Below are positions 36,879 through 45,420 of a stretch of 64,000 nt of DNA, piece after piece (within the stretch, counting starts at the first letter, position 1; each line of letters opens with the position of its first letter). The translations under genes were made by a program, and so were the position numbers. Below the pieces are notes generated by a model. The model made no database searches. It saw nothing but the letters and a program-made list of their open reading frames with translations, and was not told where the DNA came from. The stretch comes from Caloranaerobacter sp. TR13 (lineage in GTDB: Bacteria > Bacillota > Clostridia > Tissierellales > Thermohalobacteraceae): assembly GCF_001316435.1 (NCBI RefSeq), contig NZ_JXLL01000002.1, positions 62,001-126,000 on the forward strand, read 5' to 3'.

Positions 36879-37674
36879 TATAATCCATAGTTTCAGATTT
36901 AAGCCTTTCAACAGCTACACTTACAGTTTCTGAAGCATCTAATTGAACTTGTGAAAGTTTTTTAAGGCTATCTATTTCTACATTAATTTTTCTTATTTCA
37001 TTAGCTAGTTTAATCAGCATTTCATTTATTTCTTTAGCAAAAGTTTCACTGCTATTAGCAAGCTTTTGGATTTCATTAGCTACAACAGAGAAACCTCTTC
37101 CGTGTTCTCCTGCTCTTGCTGCTTCAATATTTGCATTTAGACCTAGAATTTTGATTTGTTGAGCTATTTTATTAACATAACTTACTATTTTATCACTTTC
37201 TTCTATGTACTTATTTGACACCTCAGCTGTATTTAATAAGTTTTCGCTAACATCATGTATGCTTTTTACTGAAGATGTTATGTCTTCTAATTGTTTTTGA
37301 ACTACTGAAGAAGTATCAGCAATTACTGACATTTGTGAATTTAGCTTTTCTAAAGTTTTTACTTCTCTTTCTACCAATGTCATTATAAGGTATGCACCTT
37401 TAGAATCAATTATCTTGCAACTACCACCAAACTTCTGATTTAATAGCATTGATACTTTTTCAACACCAGTTGCTTCAATAATCATATCCAAAACATTGCA
37501 GTTTATATCGTCTATTGAATTAGAATATCTTATACCTAATTCTTTAGCTAATAAAATACCAGGTGCATTTAAATTGGTATCAACAATTATTTCGATACTT
37601 ATTTCTTCGATTTTTGATAGCGACTTTAGAATAGCTGTTCCACCATTACCAGCTCCAACTATTGCAATTTTCAA
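36871..37674 (-). CDS. Cytosolic chemoreceptor with N-terminal NAD(P)-binding-type Rossmann domain
   Basis: 267 aa. Residues 1-90 look like a dinucleotide-binding Rossmann fold of the homoserine/aspartate-dehydrogenase kind: MKIAIVGAGNGGTAILKSLS with the GxGxxG loop, an acidic end of strand 2 (IEIIVD), and VLDMIIEATG. Residues ~95-267 are a short methyl-accepting signalling domain with the tip QIKILGLNANIEAARAGEHG and RGFSVVANEIQKLA. There is no membrane segment and no HAMP. It could report redox or nucleotide state to CheA, or act as a signalling scaffold. The start has GGAGGGA upstream. Confidence 0.85.
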   Translation of the reverse strand: MKIAIVGAGNGGTAILKSLSKIEEISIEIIVDTNLNAPGILLAKELGIRYSNSIDDINCNVLDMIIEATGVEKVSMLLNQKFGGSCKIIDSKGAYLIMTLVEREVKTLEKLNSQMSVIADTSSVVQKQLEDITSSVKSIHDVSENLLNTAEVSNKYIEESDKIVSYVNKIAQQIKILGLNANIEAARAGEHGRGFSVVANEIQKLANSSETFAKEINEMLIKLANEIRKINVEIDSLKKLSQVQLDASETVSVAVERLKSETMDYKM

Positions 37675-37869
37675 TACAATCCCTCCTTATTTTTCGCATA
37701 AGTGGTACTATTCTACAAAATATATATAAATCCCTTTTAAATTAGAAAAAATTTCTAAGTAAATTATGATATAGAGAATACTAATTTTATATATATTAGT
37801 GAAGATAATGTAAAAAATCGATTGATTGACTTAGCTACTAAAATATGGTAACATCAATGTGTGTAATGA

Positions 37870-37899
37870 GTTATTAGAGTACCTATGAGGAATTGAAAC
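37870..37899 (+). CRISPR. Solitary CRISPR repeat (type I-B-like), no array
   Basis: A 30-base stretch beginning GTTATTAGAG and ending ACCTATGAGGAATTGAAAC, which is the characteristic 3' part of Clostridia type I-B repeats. AT-rich leader-like DNA precedes it. No second copy and no cas gene are in the window, and a dead transposase follows. It is most likely a leader-end vestige of a lost array. Confidence 0.6.
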
Positions 37900-38149
37900 G
37901 AACTAATCTTAAATTTCTAATCAAAATAGGATTTGTAATCGTTATTTGTTAAACAGCACTTTATTTCAACCTAAAACAAACCAAAAACAGTAATTTATTT
38001 CATCTTAGAAGTATTAGTTAGATTAAATAATTTGACTAAAAAATACAAGATTATTTAATCTGAATTAATGATCAAATTTCTTTATCAACTATTCAAAGAT
38101 TTATTTCTAAATGTAATATTTCTTGTAAAAACATTTGTTGTACGGATTG

Positions 38150-38520
38150 TAGAGCTTTTGAGTTTGAATTCAAATGCTAGCAGACTTATTGTTTGCTGTG
38201 AAGCTTTTTTTCTGATAATTATTATTTCTTTTATCTACTTTTAAAAATGGCGTAGCCAAAAGTGGTATCCCTAAAAAGCTTTTTGTTGACAATGGTAAGG
38301 TTTACAAGAGTCAACAGATGCAGTTTATCTGCGTTTCTTCAGGCACTATTCTTTGTTACGCACGTTCCTAAAGTTCTGAATCTAAGGGAAAAATCAAAAG
38401 ATGGTTTAGAACTTTTCAAGATCAGTGGATAAATGTTATTCCTTGATCTGAGTTTATCTTCCATAATTAAACTATTTTATGAGGTATGTTTTATGTTTAA
38501 ATCTTTTTATTATTCTAAAT
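38150..38520 (+). pseudogene. Dead DDE transposase (integrase-core, IS481/IS3-like)
   Basis: Broken frames read SRLIV, then KNGVAKSGIPKKLFVDNGKV, then YKSQQMQFICVSSGTILCYA, a TAA, SSESKGKIKRWFRTFQDQWI, and a TGA. This is the integrase-core pattern V-D-N-G (second catalytic Asp) and S-P-E-S-K-G-K-I-E-R (third catalytic Glu, here changed to K-I-K-R). In-frame stops and loss of the Glu show it is inactive. Ends and inverted repeats are not recognisable. Confidence 0.7.
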
Positions 38521-38830
38521 TAAGTAGAGTTATTTTAAGATTAACGTAAACAAAAGCTATCTATTGAAAAAAAGGCGTTTTTTATCGATGATTGTAGAAT
38601 GATTTTGTTCTAAATTCATCATTTAAGAAGGAATAAGTAAGATATTTGTAGAAAAAACTTAGCATAAATTTCCAGAATTATGTAGTATGAAGAATATTCA
38701 TAATGTGTTAAAGTTAAAAAAGTTGATTTTTGTTATGGTTGATTACTTTTTGTGATGTTTTCAAATGGTGTTAAATCATCTTTAATTGTGTGAAAATTTT
38801 ATGCTACCATGGGGTCTAGGGGGCATTATT

Positions 38831-39868
38831 GTGAAAGTTAAAGAGTTAATTATTAAGTATAGAAAAAATAATAATAGTTTTATTGATGCATTTGAGATAT
38901 ATGACGATTTAGAAAGTTTAATAGGCAAGTCACCAAGCATTGAAATATTTAAAAATGTTATAGCCGTTTTAAAAGATGAATTAGGAAAAGAAATAATAAA
39001 CATTAATGAGGTTTTAGAAATAGAATTTGAAGAAGATTATACGGTAAATAATGAAAAGGAAGATAATAAATCATACTGGTATAAAAGTTTTAATGAGAAT
39101 TTAAGACTAATCAAAGAATATAAAAAGACAAAAGACATAAATATTAGAAATCAAATTATTGTAAACAATATAAAATTAATAAAAAAATATGCCTATAAAT
39201 ATTCAGCAAAAAGTTCTCTAGAATATGATGATTTAGTAAATGAAGGTGTTTTTGGCATGATACATGCGATTGAGAGTTTTGATACAAATAGAAATAATGA
39301 GTTTTCTACATATGCCGTTTATTGGATAAAACAAAGAATAAGAAGAGCTGTGCAAGATAAAGGTTATATTATAAGATTACCTGTACATTTAAACGAAAAA
39401 ATAGAAAAATTAATTCGATTAGAAAATAAGTTTGCTATTATGGGACTAGATATTGATGAAAAAGAAATATGCAAAGCTCTTGATATTACAATTGAAAAAT
39501 ATTATGAACTAAAAAAAATAAACAATACTTTTTTAAATTTATCTTCTCTTAATGCTTTTGTTGGAGATGAAGAAGAATCTGAACTGATAGAGTTTATTCC
39601 TGCAGATGAAGAAGAATCTTTAGAAGATATTATTATCAAGAAAGAACTAAGTAAAGAGATAGATTTAGTTTTATCAACTTTAAAACCTAGAGAAGAAAAT
39701 GTTATAAGACAAAGATTTGGATTTGATAATGGTGAGGAAAAAACCTTAGAACAAGTAGGTAAAAATTTGGGGGTTACTAGAGAGCGAATTAGACAAATAG
39801 AAACTAAAGCAATAAAAAAACTTAGACATCCAATTAGGTCAAAAAGATTAAGAGCTTACTTAAATTAA
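38831..39868 (+). CDS. RpoD-like sigma-70 factor in the defence island
   Basis: 345 aa from the GTG at 38831, chosen because AGGGGG lies seven bases before it; an in-frame ORF starting further up has no RBS. Layout: an N-terminal ~60-residue helical part resembling region 1.1 (VKELIIKYRKNNNSFIDAFE), region 2 (YDDLVNEGVFGMIHAIESFD, FSTYAVYWIKQRIRRAV), region 3 and region 4 (LKPREENVIRQRFGF, TLEQVGKNLGVTRERIRQIE). This is group 1/2 sigma architecture, not an ECF factor. The stop lies 13 bases before the helicase ATG, and both share one terminator, so they form one unit. Confidence 0.92.
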   Translation: MKVKELIIKYRKNNNSFIDAFEIYDDLESLIGKSPSIEIFKNVIAVLKDELGKEIININEVLEIEFEEDYTVNNEKEDNKSYWYKSFNENLRLIKEYKKTKDINIRNQIIVNNIKLIKKYAYKYSAKSSLEYDDLVNEGVFGMIHAIESFDTNRNNEFSTYAVYWIKQRIRRAVQDKGYIIRLPVHLNEKIEKLIRLENKFAIMGLDIDEKEICKALDITIEKYYELKKINNTFLNLSSLNAFVGDEEESELIEFIPADEEESLEDIIIKKELSKEIDLVLSTLKPREENVIRQRFGFDNGEEKTLEQVGKNLGVTRERIRQIETKAIKKLRHPIRSKRLRAYLN

Positions 39869-39881
39869 CAGGGGGGATACA

Positions 39882-42800
39882 ATGGCTAATATTATTGAAA
39901 AATTTAATAATTCTGTTTTTGAGTTGTTAATGAATGGTAATTATGATTTATATGTTTTTAAAAACTATACAACAAAAGAATTAATGGCTTTATACCAAGA
40001 AATTCCTGATTACATAATAAGAGCTGATATTAGAGAATTTTCCACATATAATGAGATGGATGATTTTTATCGAAATCAAGTGATAAAAATTATTATGGAA
40101 TTAAACTTTGGAAAAAAGGCAGTTATACCTTATGAACTTATGATAAATATGATTGGCTATATTGATTTAATAAAAGATAAAAAGGTTCTTGTGATTACTA
40201 ATCCATTCAATATATTAAATGATATTGAAATAAATAGAGAACACATAGAAGATATATATGTAAAAGGAAATGATATCAATAATTATGAAGATGAAGAAAT
40301 AGATTATTTATTTAAATATTATGATATACATCCAGTGAAAACAGATAATGGAATCAATTTCTGTAGATTATATAGAGATATTAAAGTAGAGATTGATAAT
40401 ATAGATATATATCCAGTACTAGGTTATAAAGACGAAAAGGTCTATGAATATTGTAAAGTAAATGAAATAAAGGATTTAACAGGAAAAGTTATTAATTTAA
40501 CTTGTGGATTTGTAGATTTAGATACAAAATACAATTTAAATAATTATAAAGAAGCTTTTGTTGATATTTTAGAAGATGAATCAGTATATTTTATTTTAGA
40601 TGGTTTAGATATTCTGCTAGAAGATTTAGTTGGTTATCTTATTTCTAACAATATCAAAATTAAATATATAACAATTAAAACAGAAAAGCAGTATAGTTTT
40701 AGTATTTATAAAGAAAAGGTTAATGAATTAATGAAAAAACATTGGAAATCTGATTTCAGAATTTATAATGCATATAATTTACTAGGAAACAATCCTAAAG
40801 AACTTGTAAAAGTTTCTCAAGAGGATATAATTTTAGAGATTATGGAACAGTCAAGGAAAGCTCGTAATGGAGAAAATTTTCATGATGTATTTTTCATAGC
40901 TTCTACAGGTGCTGGAAAGTCTTTACTTTATCAACTTCCATCTATAATACTTCATGAGGAGGGACTAGTAACCATAGTTGTTTCCCCTTTGAGAGCATTG
41001 ATGGAAGATCAATATAAAGAGATGCATAAGTTAAAGTTACGACATGTTACATATATTAATTCAGATATTTCTTACGTACAAAAACAACAAAGATTAGAAG
41101 GAATTAAGAAAGGAATTTATTCTCTTGTTTTTGTATCTCCAGAGTTTTTACAAAGAATTTATGATATAAGACAGTTAATAGGCGAAAATAGGAAAGTAGG
41201 ACTTTTTGTAGTAGATGAGGCCCATTGTGTAACAAGTTGGGGAAGAGATTTTAGAGCTGATTATGGATATTTAGGTAATTATATATACAGATATAGAAAA
41301 TTAAACTCTACTTTTCCTATATTAGCTTTAACAGCTACTGCAGTGTATGGTGGGATTAATGATACAGTTAATGAAATTAGCAAGGACTTAAGACTGTCAG
41401 ATGATACTTCAGTGTATATGACTGATGTAAAGAGAAATAATATAGAAATTAATATAAATAGATTAGAAGAATATGATGGTTCATATAGAGAATTTAAAAA
41501 GCAAAAAACTATTCAGGTAATTAAGAAATGTATAAGTAATGACATAAAACTACTTGTATATTCACCTTTTAAAACTATTAGCTATGATTTGTATAATTTA
41601 TTAGATGATGATTTGAAAGATAAAGTTGCAGTTTTTACAGGTGAAACAGGAGGACAAGAAGGAAAAAGAATAATTAGACAGTTTAAAACAGGAGAGATAA
41701 AATGTGTTATAGCTACAAAAGCATTTGGAATGGGAATAAACATAAAAGATATAGAAATGGTTTATCATTTTGCTGTTTCAGGTAATGTAGCCGATTATGT
41801 TCAAGAAATCGGAAGAGCGGCAAGAAAAAAAGAATTGATAGGAAAAGCAGTTTGTGATTTTAACGAAAAAGATTTTAGTTTTTGGAAAATACTTAAAACC
41901 ATATCAAGATTTAGAACATGGCAATTAAGACAAATAGTTCAAAAAATATATCAAAAATATAAAGATAGTCAAAAAAATACATTGCTTATTTCTTTAGATG
42001 AGTTTAAATTTATTGATTTAAAAGCTGATAACATCAACTTAAGCAATAAAATCAAACAAGCTCTATTTTTTATAGAAAAAGATTTTTATAATAAATTCAA
42101 ATTTCCAATAATTAGGGTATATCCAGGTGAAGAAAAGTCAACTTATTATGCTTTTATAGATAAAAAGGATATCAAGAGAAAAGAATATGAAGAGAAGTTT
42201 GCAAAATATGCTAATATTGTAAAAAAAGAATCCTATGGTACGGTGGTAGAGTTTAATTTGAAGAGGTATTATGAAGAAGAGGTTGGGAATGAAAAGTATG
42301 GAAAGATAAAATTTAATTTCTTTAATGAAAAATTGTTAGATGAGATAAAGATTAGTCCAAGATTTTTAATATATATAAAATTGAATTTACAATATAATAA
42401 GGCGTATAACAAATTTTGCAGTTATCTTGATTTAGTTAAGGAAATTTATAATGAATTAAGTAAATCTTCAACTTTAGAACAGATAGAAAAACAAATAAAA
42501 AAGAAACTTGGCATAGGACAAGATAATGATAAAGTTGAAAAAATATTATATTTAATGACTTCATTACTTACTTCAGATAAAGCTGATAGCAATTCATATG
42601 AATTATTTTATAGTAAAATGAATGTAAAAAATAATGAAACAAGTGATGATGAAAATAATGTTGTTTATGTAAAGAAACAGCAAATAACAGATATTTTTGT
42701 AAAATCATATAAAGATCTTTTTGTTAAATTGTTTAATCATTCTCAGGAATATGAGGAGTATCTATTACCAGAATTTCTAGCAAGTACACAAGGCACTAGA

Positions 42801-43064
42801 GTTAGAATGATTCTAGCTTACATGTTAGAACTATTAGAGATAGGAACGTATAAAGTTATAGGAGGAAACTTAGATAATATCAAAATAAAAGTAAATGTAC
42901 CAGATAAGCTAAATGTAACTAAGTACGTAAATTCTGTTTTACAGAAATGCTATGAGAAAGATAATAGAGAGTATAAAACTTTGAAAAGAATGATAGATAC
43001 TTGTAAAAATAGCGATGACTACTGGGAATATATAGAAGACTATTTTTTAGGCCGTATCGAATAG
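39882..43064 (+). CDS. Large RecQ-like superfamily 2 helicase with unknown N- and C-terminal domains
   Basis: 1060 aa. The helicase core spans ~320-690: Walker A ASTGAGKS (340-347), DEAH box (445-448, VVDEAHCVTSWGRDFR), motif III LALTATA, and motifs V-VI ATKAFGMGINIKDIEMVYHF and QEIGRAARK. The DEAHC-x-S-x-W-G-x-D-F-R string is the RecQ-type aromatic-rich loop. Some 320 residues before and 370 after the core match no domain I know, and no nuclease motif is evident. GGGGGG precedes the ATG. It is probably a DNA helicase working with the sigma protein upstream; function unknown. Confidence 0.88.
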   Translation: MANIIEKFNNSVFELLMNGNYDLYVFKNYTTKELMALYQEIPDYIIRADIREFSTYNEMDDFYRNQVIKIIMELNFGKKAVIPYELMINMIGYIDLIKDKKVLVITNPFNILNDIEINREHIEDIYVKGNDINNYEDEEIDYLFKYYDIHPVKTDNGINFCRLYRDIKVEIDNIDIYPVLGYKDEKVYEYCKVNEIKDLTGKVINLTCGFVDLDTKYNLNNYKEAFVDILEDESVYFILDGLDILLEDLVGYLISNNIKIKYITIKTEKQYSFSIYKEKVNELMKKHWKSDFRIYNAYNLLGNNPKELVKVSQEDIILEIMEQSRKARNGENFHDVFFIASTGAGKSLLYQLPSIILHEEGLVTIVVSPLRALMEDQYKEMHKLKLRHVTYINSDISYVQKQQRLEGIKKGIYSLVFVSPEFLQRIYDIRQLIGENRKVGLFVVDEAHCVTSWGRDFRADYGYLGNYIYRYRKLNSTFPILALTATAVYGGINDTVNEISKDLRLSDDTSVYMTDVKRNNIEININRLEEYDGSYREFKKQKTIQVIKKCISNDIKLLVYSPFKTISYDLYNLLDDDLKDKVAVFTGETGGQEGKRIIRQFKTGEIKCVIATKAFGMGINIKDIEMVYHFAVSGNVADYVQEIGRAARKKELIGKAVCDFNEKDFSFWKILKTISRFRTWQLRQIVQKIYQKYKDSQKNTLLISLDEFKFIDLKADNINLSNKIKQALFFIEKDFYNKFKFPIIRVYPGEEKSTYYAFIDKKDIKRKEYEEKFAKYANIVKKESYGTVVEFNLKRYYEEEVGNEKYGKIKFNFFNEKLLDEIKISPRFLIYIKLNLQYNKAYNKFCSYLDLVKEIYNELSKSSTLEQIEKQIKKKLGIGQDNDKVEKILYLMTSLLTSDKADSNSYELFYSKMNVKNNETSDDENNVVYVKKQQITDIFVKSYKDLFVKLFNHSQEYEEYLLPEFLASTQGTRVRMILAYMLELLEIGTYKVIGGNLDNIKIKVNVPDKLNVTKYVNSVLQKCYEKDNREYKTLKRMIDTCKNSDDYWEYIEDYFLGRIE

Positions 43065-43075
43065 TTTATTATAAA

Positions 43076-43126
43076 AAACACCTACATAAATGTTGTAATT
43101 GAAGTAATTATGTAGGTGTTTATATT
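43076..43126 (+). terminator. Terminator after the sigma-helicase pair
   Basis: AAACACCTACATAA (43076-43089) pairs with TTATGTAGGTGTTT (43108-43121), followed by ATATTTT. It isolates the pair from the restriction operon. Confidence 0.8.
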
Positions 43127-43169
43127 TTAGTATATAAATGTTATTTTTGAATTAGTACAAAAATAAGTG

Positions 43170-43198
43170 TTGACATGTTATGGAAAATTTGATATATT
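43170..43198 (+). promoter_or_regulatory. Promoter of the type I restriction operon
   Basis: TTGACA (43170-43175), 17 bases, TATATT (43193-43198): near-consensus. Confidence 0.7.
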
Positions 43199-43252
43199 TA
43201 CATTAAATAAAATTGTACTAGGCTAAAAATAACACGAAAGAGGTGAATAAGT

Positions 43253-43840
43253 ATTGGGAATTTTCAAAAGAGAAAAATAGGCGATATTGCAAGTATTACT
43301 ACAGGTCTTGTTGTTAAAAGAAAACAAGCAGAATTACCTGAAAAAATTATTAAAAAATATAAAATGTTAACACTAAAAAGTTTTGAACAGGATGGTTGGC
43401 TTAATGTTGAAGAACTTGAGGAATTTGAAAGCAATGAAATGCTTGATGATAAATATTTGACCCAGGAAGGAGATGTGATTGTCAGGCTTAGCTATCCCAA
43501 CACAGCTATTGTTATTGATAAAGACCATATAGGATTACTGATACCTTCTCTATTTACGGTTATCAGACTAGAAACAGATATTCTAATACCTGAATATTTA
43601 AGCATCTATTTAAACAGCGATAAGATGAAACGTTACTATGCAAAAAGATTAATAGGCTCAGCAATTCAAATAATTAAAACAAGTATGCTGAGAGATGTAG
43701 TTGTAATGTTTCCTGATATTAATCAGCAAAAGAAAGTAGTAGAAATTAACAAATTAATATTAAAAGAGAAAAAGTTGCTTTCACAGCTAATTGAAGAAAA
43801 AAACAAATATCACAAAGCTATAATTAATAAAATGATGTAG
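43253..43840 (+). CDS. Half-size type I specificity subunit (HsdS-like, one target-recognition domain)
   Basis: About 195 aa: one TRD (IGDIASITTGLVVKRKQ, SFEQDGWLNVEELEEF, YLTQEGDVIVRLSYPNTAIV, QIIKTSMLRDVVVMFPDINQQ) and one conserved helix (VVEINKLILKEKKLLSQLIE). A full HsdS has two of each. The frame has no ATG until 43364, which would cut off the conserved start; the well-placed RBS AAAGAGGTGA lies six bases before ATT at 43253. So either ATT is the start, or the TTG at 43254 is used and a one-base shift has occurred in GAAAAATAG. It heads the hsd operon, and two copies could form a dimeric HsdS. Confidence 0.75.
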   Translation: MGNFQKRKIGDIASITTGLVVKRKQAELPEKIIKKYKMLTLKSFEQDGWLNVEELEEFESNEMLDDKYLTQEGDVIVRLSYPNTAIVIDKDHIGLLIPSLFTVIRLETDILIPEYLSIYLNSDKMKRYYAKRLIGSAIQIIKTSMLRDVVVMFPDINQQKKVVEINKLILKEKKLLSQLIEEKNKYHKAIINKMM

Positions 43841-43854
43841 AGGAGGAATTTGGC

Positions 43855-45390
43855 ATGACTATTAAAAAACTTACACAAGAAGAAGTTAACGCAACTTTAT
43901 GGAGGGCCTGCGATACCTTCAGAGGTAAGATTGATTCATCTATTTATAAAGACTATATACTTGTAATGCTATTTATAAAATACATTAGCGATATCTATAA
44001 AGAACATAAAGCAGAATTAATGGCTAAATATGACAATGATGAAGAAATGGTTGCAAGACAAATGAGGTATGAAAGATTTGTACTTGATGAGGTTTCAACC
44101 TTTGATTACATATATGAAAGAAGGAATCAGCCAAATATTGGAGAAATTATTAATGAAGCGTTAGCCAACATTGAAGAAGAGAATAAAACTAAATTAAGAG
44201 GTGTATTTAAAAACATAGATTTCAATTCTGAATCTATACTAGGAAGTACAAAAGAACGAAATGCCATGCTAAAGCATTTGTTAGAGGATTTTAAAGAGCT
44301 TGATTTAAGACCATCAAGACTTGCTGATGAAGATGTTATCGGTAATGCTTATGAATATATGATAGCAAATTTTGCTTCAGATGCAGGTAAAAAGGGTGGA
44401 GAATTTTTTACTCCTGCAGAAGTATCAGAACTTCTAGCAAGACTTGTTAACCCACAAGAAAATGATAGAATTTATGATCCAACATGTGGTTCAGGTTCAC
44501 TTCTTATTAAAGCTTATAAGAAAGTACCTTCAGGCAAGGCGCAGATTTACGGACAAGAAAGAAATGGTCAAACCCATTCTCTTTGTAGAATGAATATGTT
44601 CCTACATAATATAGATGATGCCAAAATTGAGTGGGGAGATACCCTTTCAAATCCACTGCATCTTGATAAAGATGGTAAACTTATGAAATTCCAAGTTATA
44701 GTAGCAAATCCTCCATTCTCCCTTGATAAATGGGCTATGGGTTTTGCAGGTGAAGGAAGTGACAAAAAGTTTAAAATGGAGCCTTCTTTAGACCCACATA
44801 AAAGATTTAGCTGGGGAGTTCCTCCATCATCAAAGGGAGACTATGCCTTTGTACTTCACATGCTTCATTCTTTGGCAGAAGGGGGAAGAATGGCAGTTGT
44901 ATTACCTCATGGAGTATTATTTAGAGGAGCAAGTGAAGGCAAGATTAGAAAACAAATTATAGAACATAATTTACTAGATGCAGTTATAGGGCTTCCAGCA
45001 AACTTATTTTACGGAACAGGAATACCTGCTTGTATATTAGTGTTTAAAAAGAACAGAGATAAAAAAGAAGTTCTCTTTATAGATGCTTCAGGCGATGACT
45101 ATTATGAAAAGGGGAAAAATCAAAATAAACTTAGAGAAGAAGATATACAGAGAATTGTAGACGCTTATGAAAAATACGAAAACATAGATAAATTTGCTTA
45201 TGTGGCAACCATTGATGAAATAAGAGAAAATGACTATAACCTTAATATCCCAAGATATGTAGATACATTTGAGGAAGAAGAAATGGTTGATATGGAAGCT
45301 GTGGCAGAAAACATTGCTAAGATTAAAAAAGAACTAGCAGAAGTAGAAATGCAGATGGTGAAGTATTTGGAAGAGTTTGGAATAAATTAA
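43855..45390 (+). CDS. hsdM: Type I restriction-modification DNA methyltransferase HsdM
   Basis: 511 aa. N-terminal helical domain (NATLWRACDTFRGKIDSSIYKDYILVMLF, HsdM_N), SAM-binding motif I PTCGSGSLLIKA (~208-219) and the N6-adenine motif IV NPPF (285-288). With HsdS it methylates adenine at the recognition site and protects host DNA. AGGAGGAATTTGGC precedes the ATG. The usual length is ~500 aa and all motifs are intact. Confidence 0.95.
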   Translation: MTIKKLTQEEVNATLWRACDTFRGKIDSSIYKDYILVMLFIKYISDIYKEHKAELMAKYDNDEEMVARQMRYERFVLDEVSTFDYIYERRNQPNIGEIINEALANIEEENKTKLRGVFKNIDFNSESILGSTKERNAMLKHLLEDFKELDLRPSRLADEDVIGNAYEYMIANFASDAGKKGGEFFTPAEVSELLARLVNPQENDRIYDPTCGSGSLLIKAYKKVPSGKAQIYGQERNGQTHSLCRMNMFLHNIDDAKIEWGDTLSNPLHLDKDGKLMKFQVIVANPPFSLDKWAMGFAGEGSDKKFKMEPSLDPHKRFSWGVPPSSKGDYAFVLHMLHSLAEGGRMAVVLPHGVLFRGASEGKIRKQIIEHNLLDAVIGLPANLFYGTGIPACILVFKKNRDKKEVLFIDASGDDYYEKGKNQNKLREEDIQRIVDAYEKYENIDKFAYVATIDEIRENDYNLNIPRYVDTFEEEEMVDMEAVAENIAKIKKELAEVEMQMVKYLEEFGIN

Positions 45391-45420
45391 TTAACAGCAA
45401 ACAGTGAAGAGGTGATATAG

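Noticed and set aside
37900-38150. Further CRISPR repeats after the solitary one
   Set aside because: No second copy of the 30-base motif, even degenerate, was found in the following sequence.
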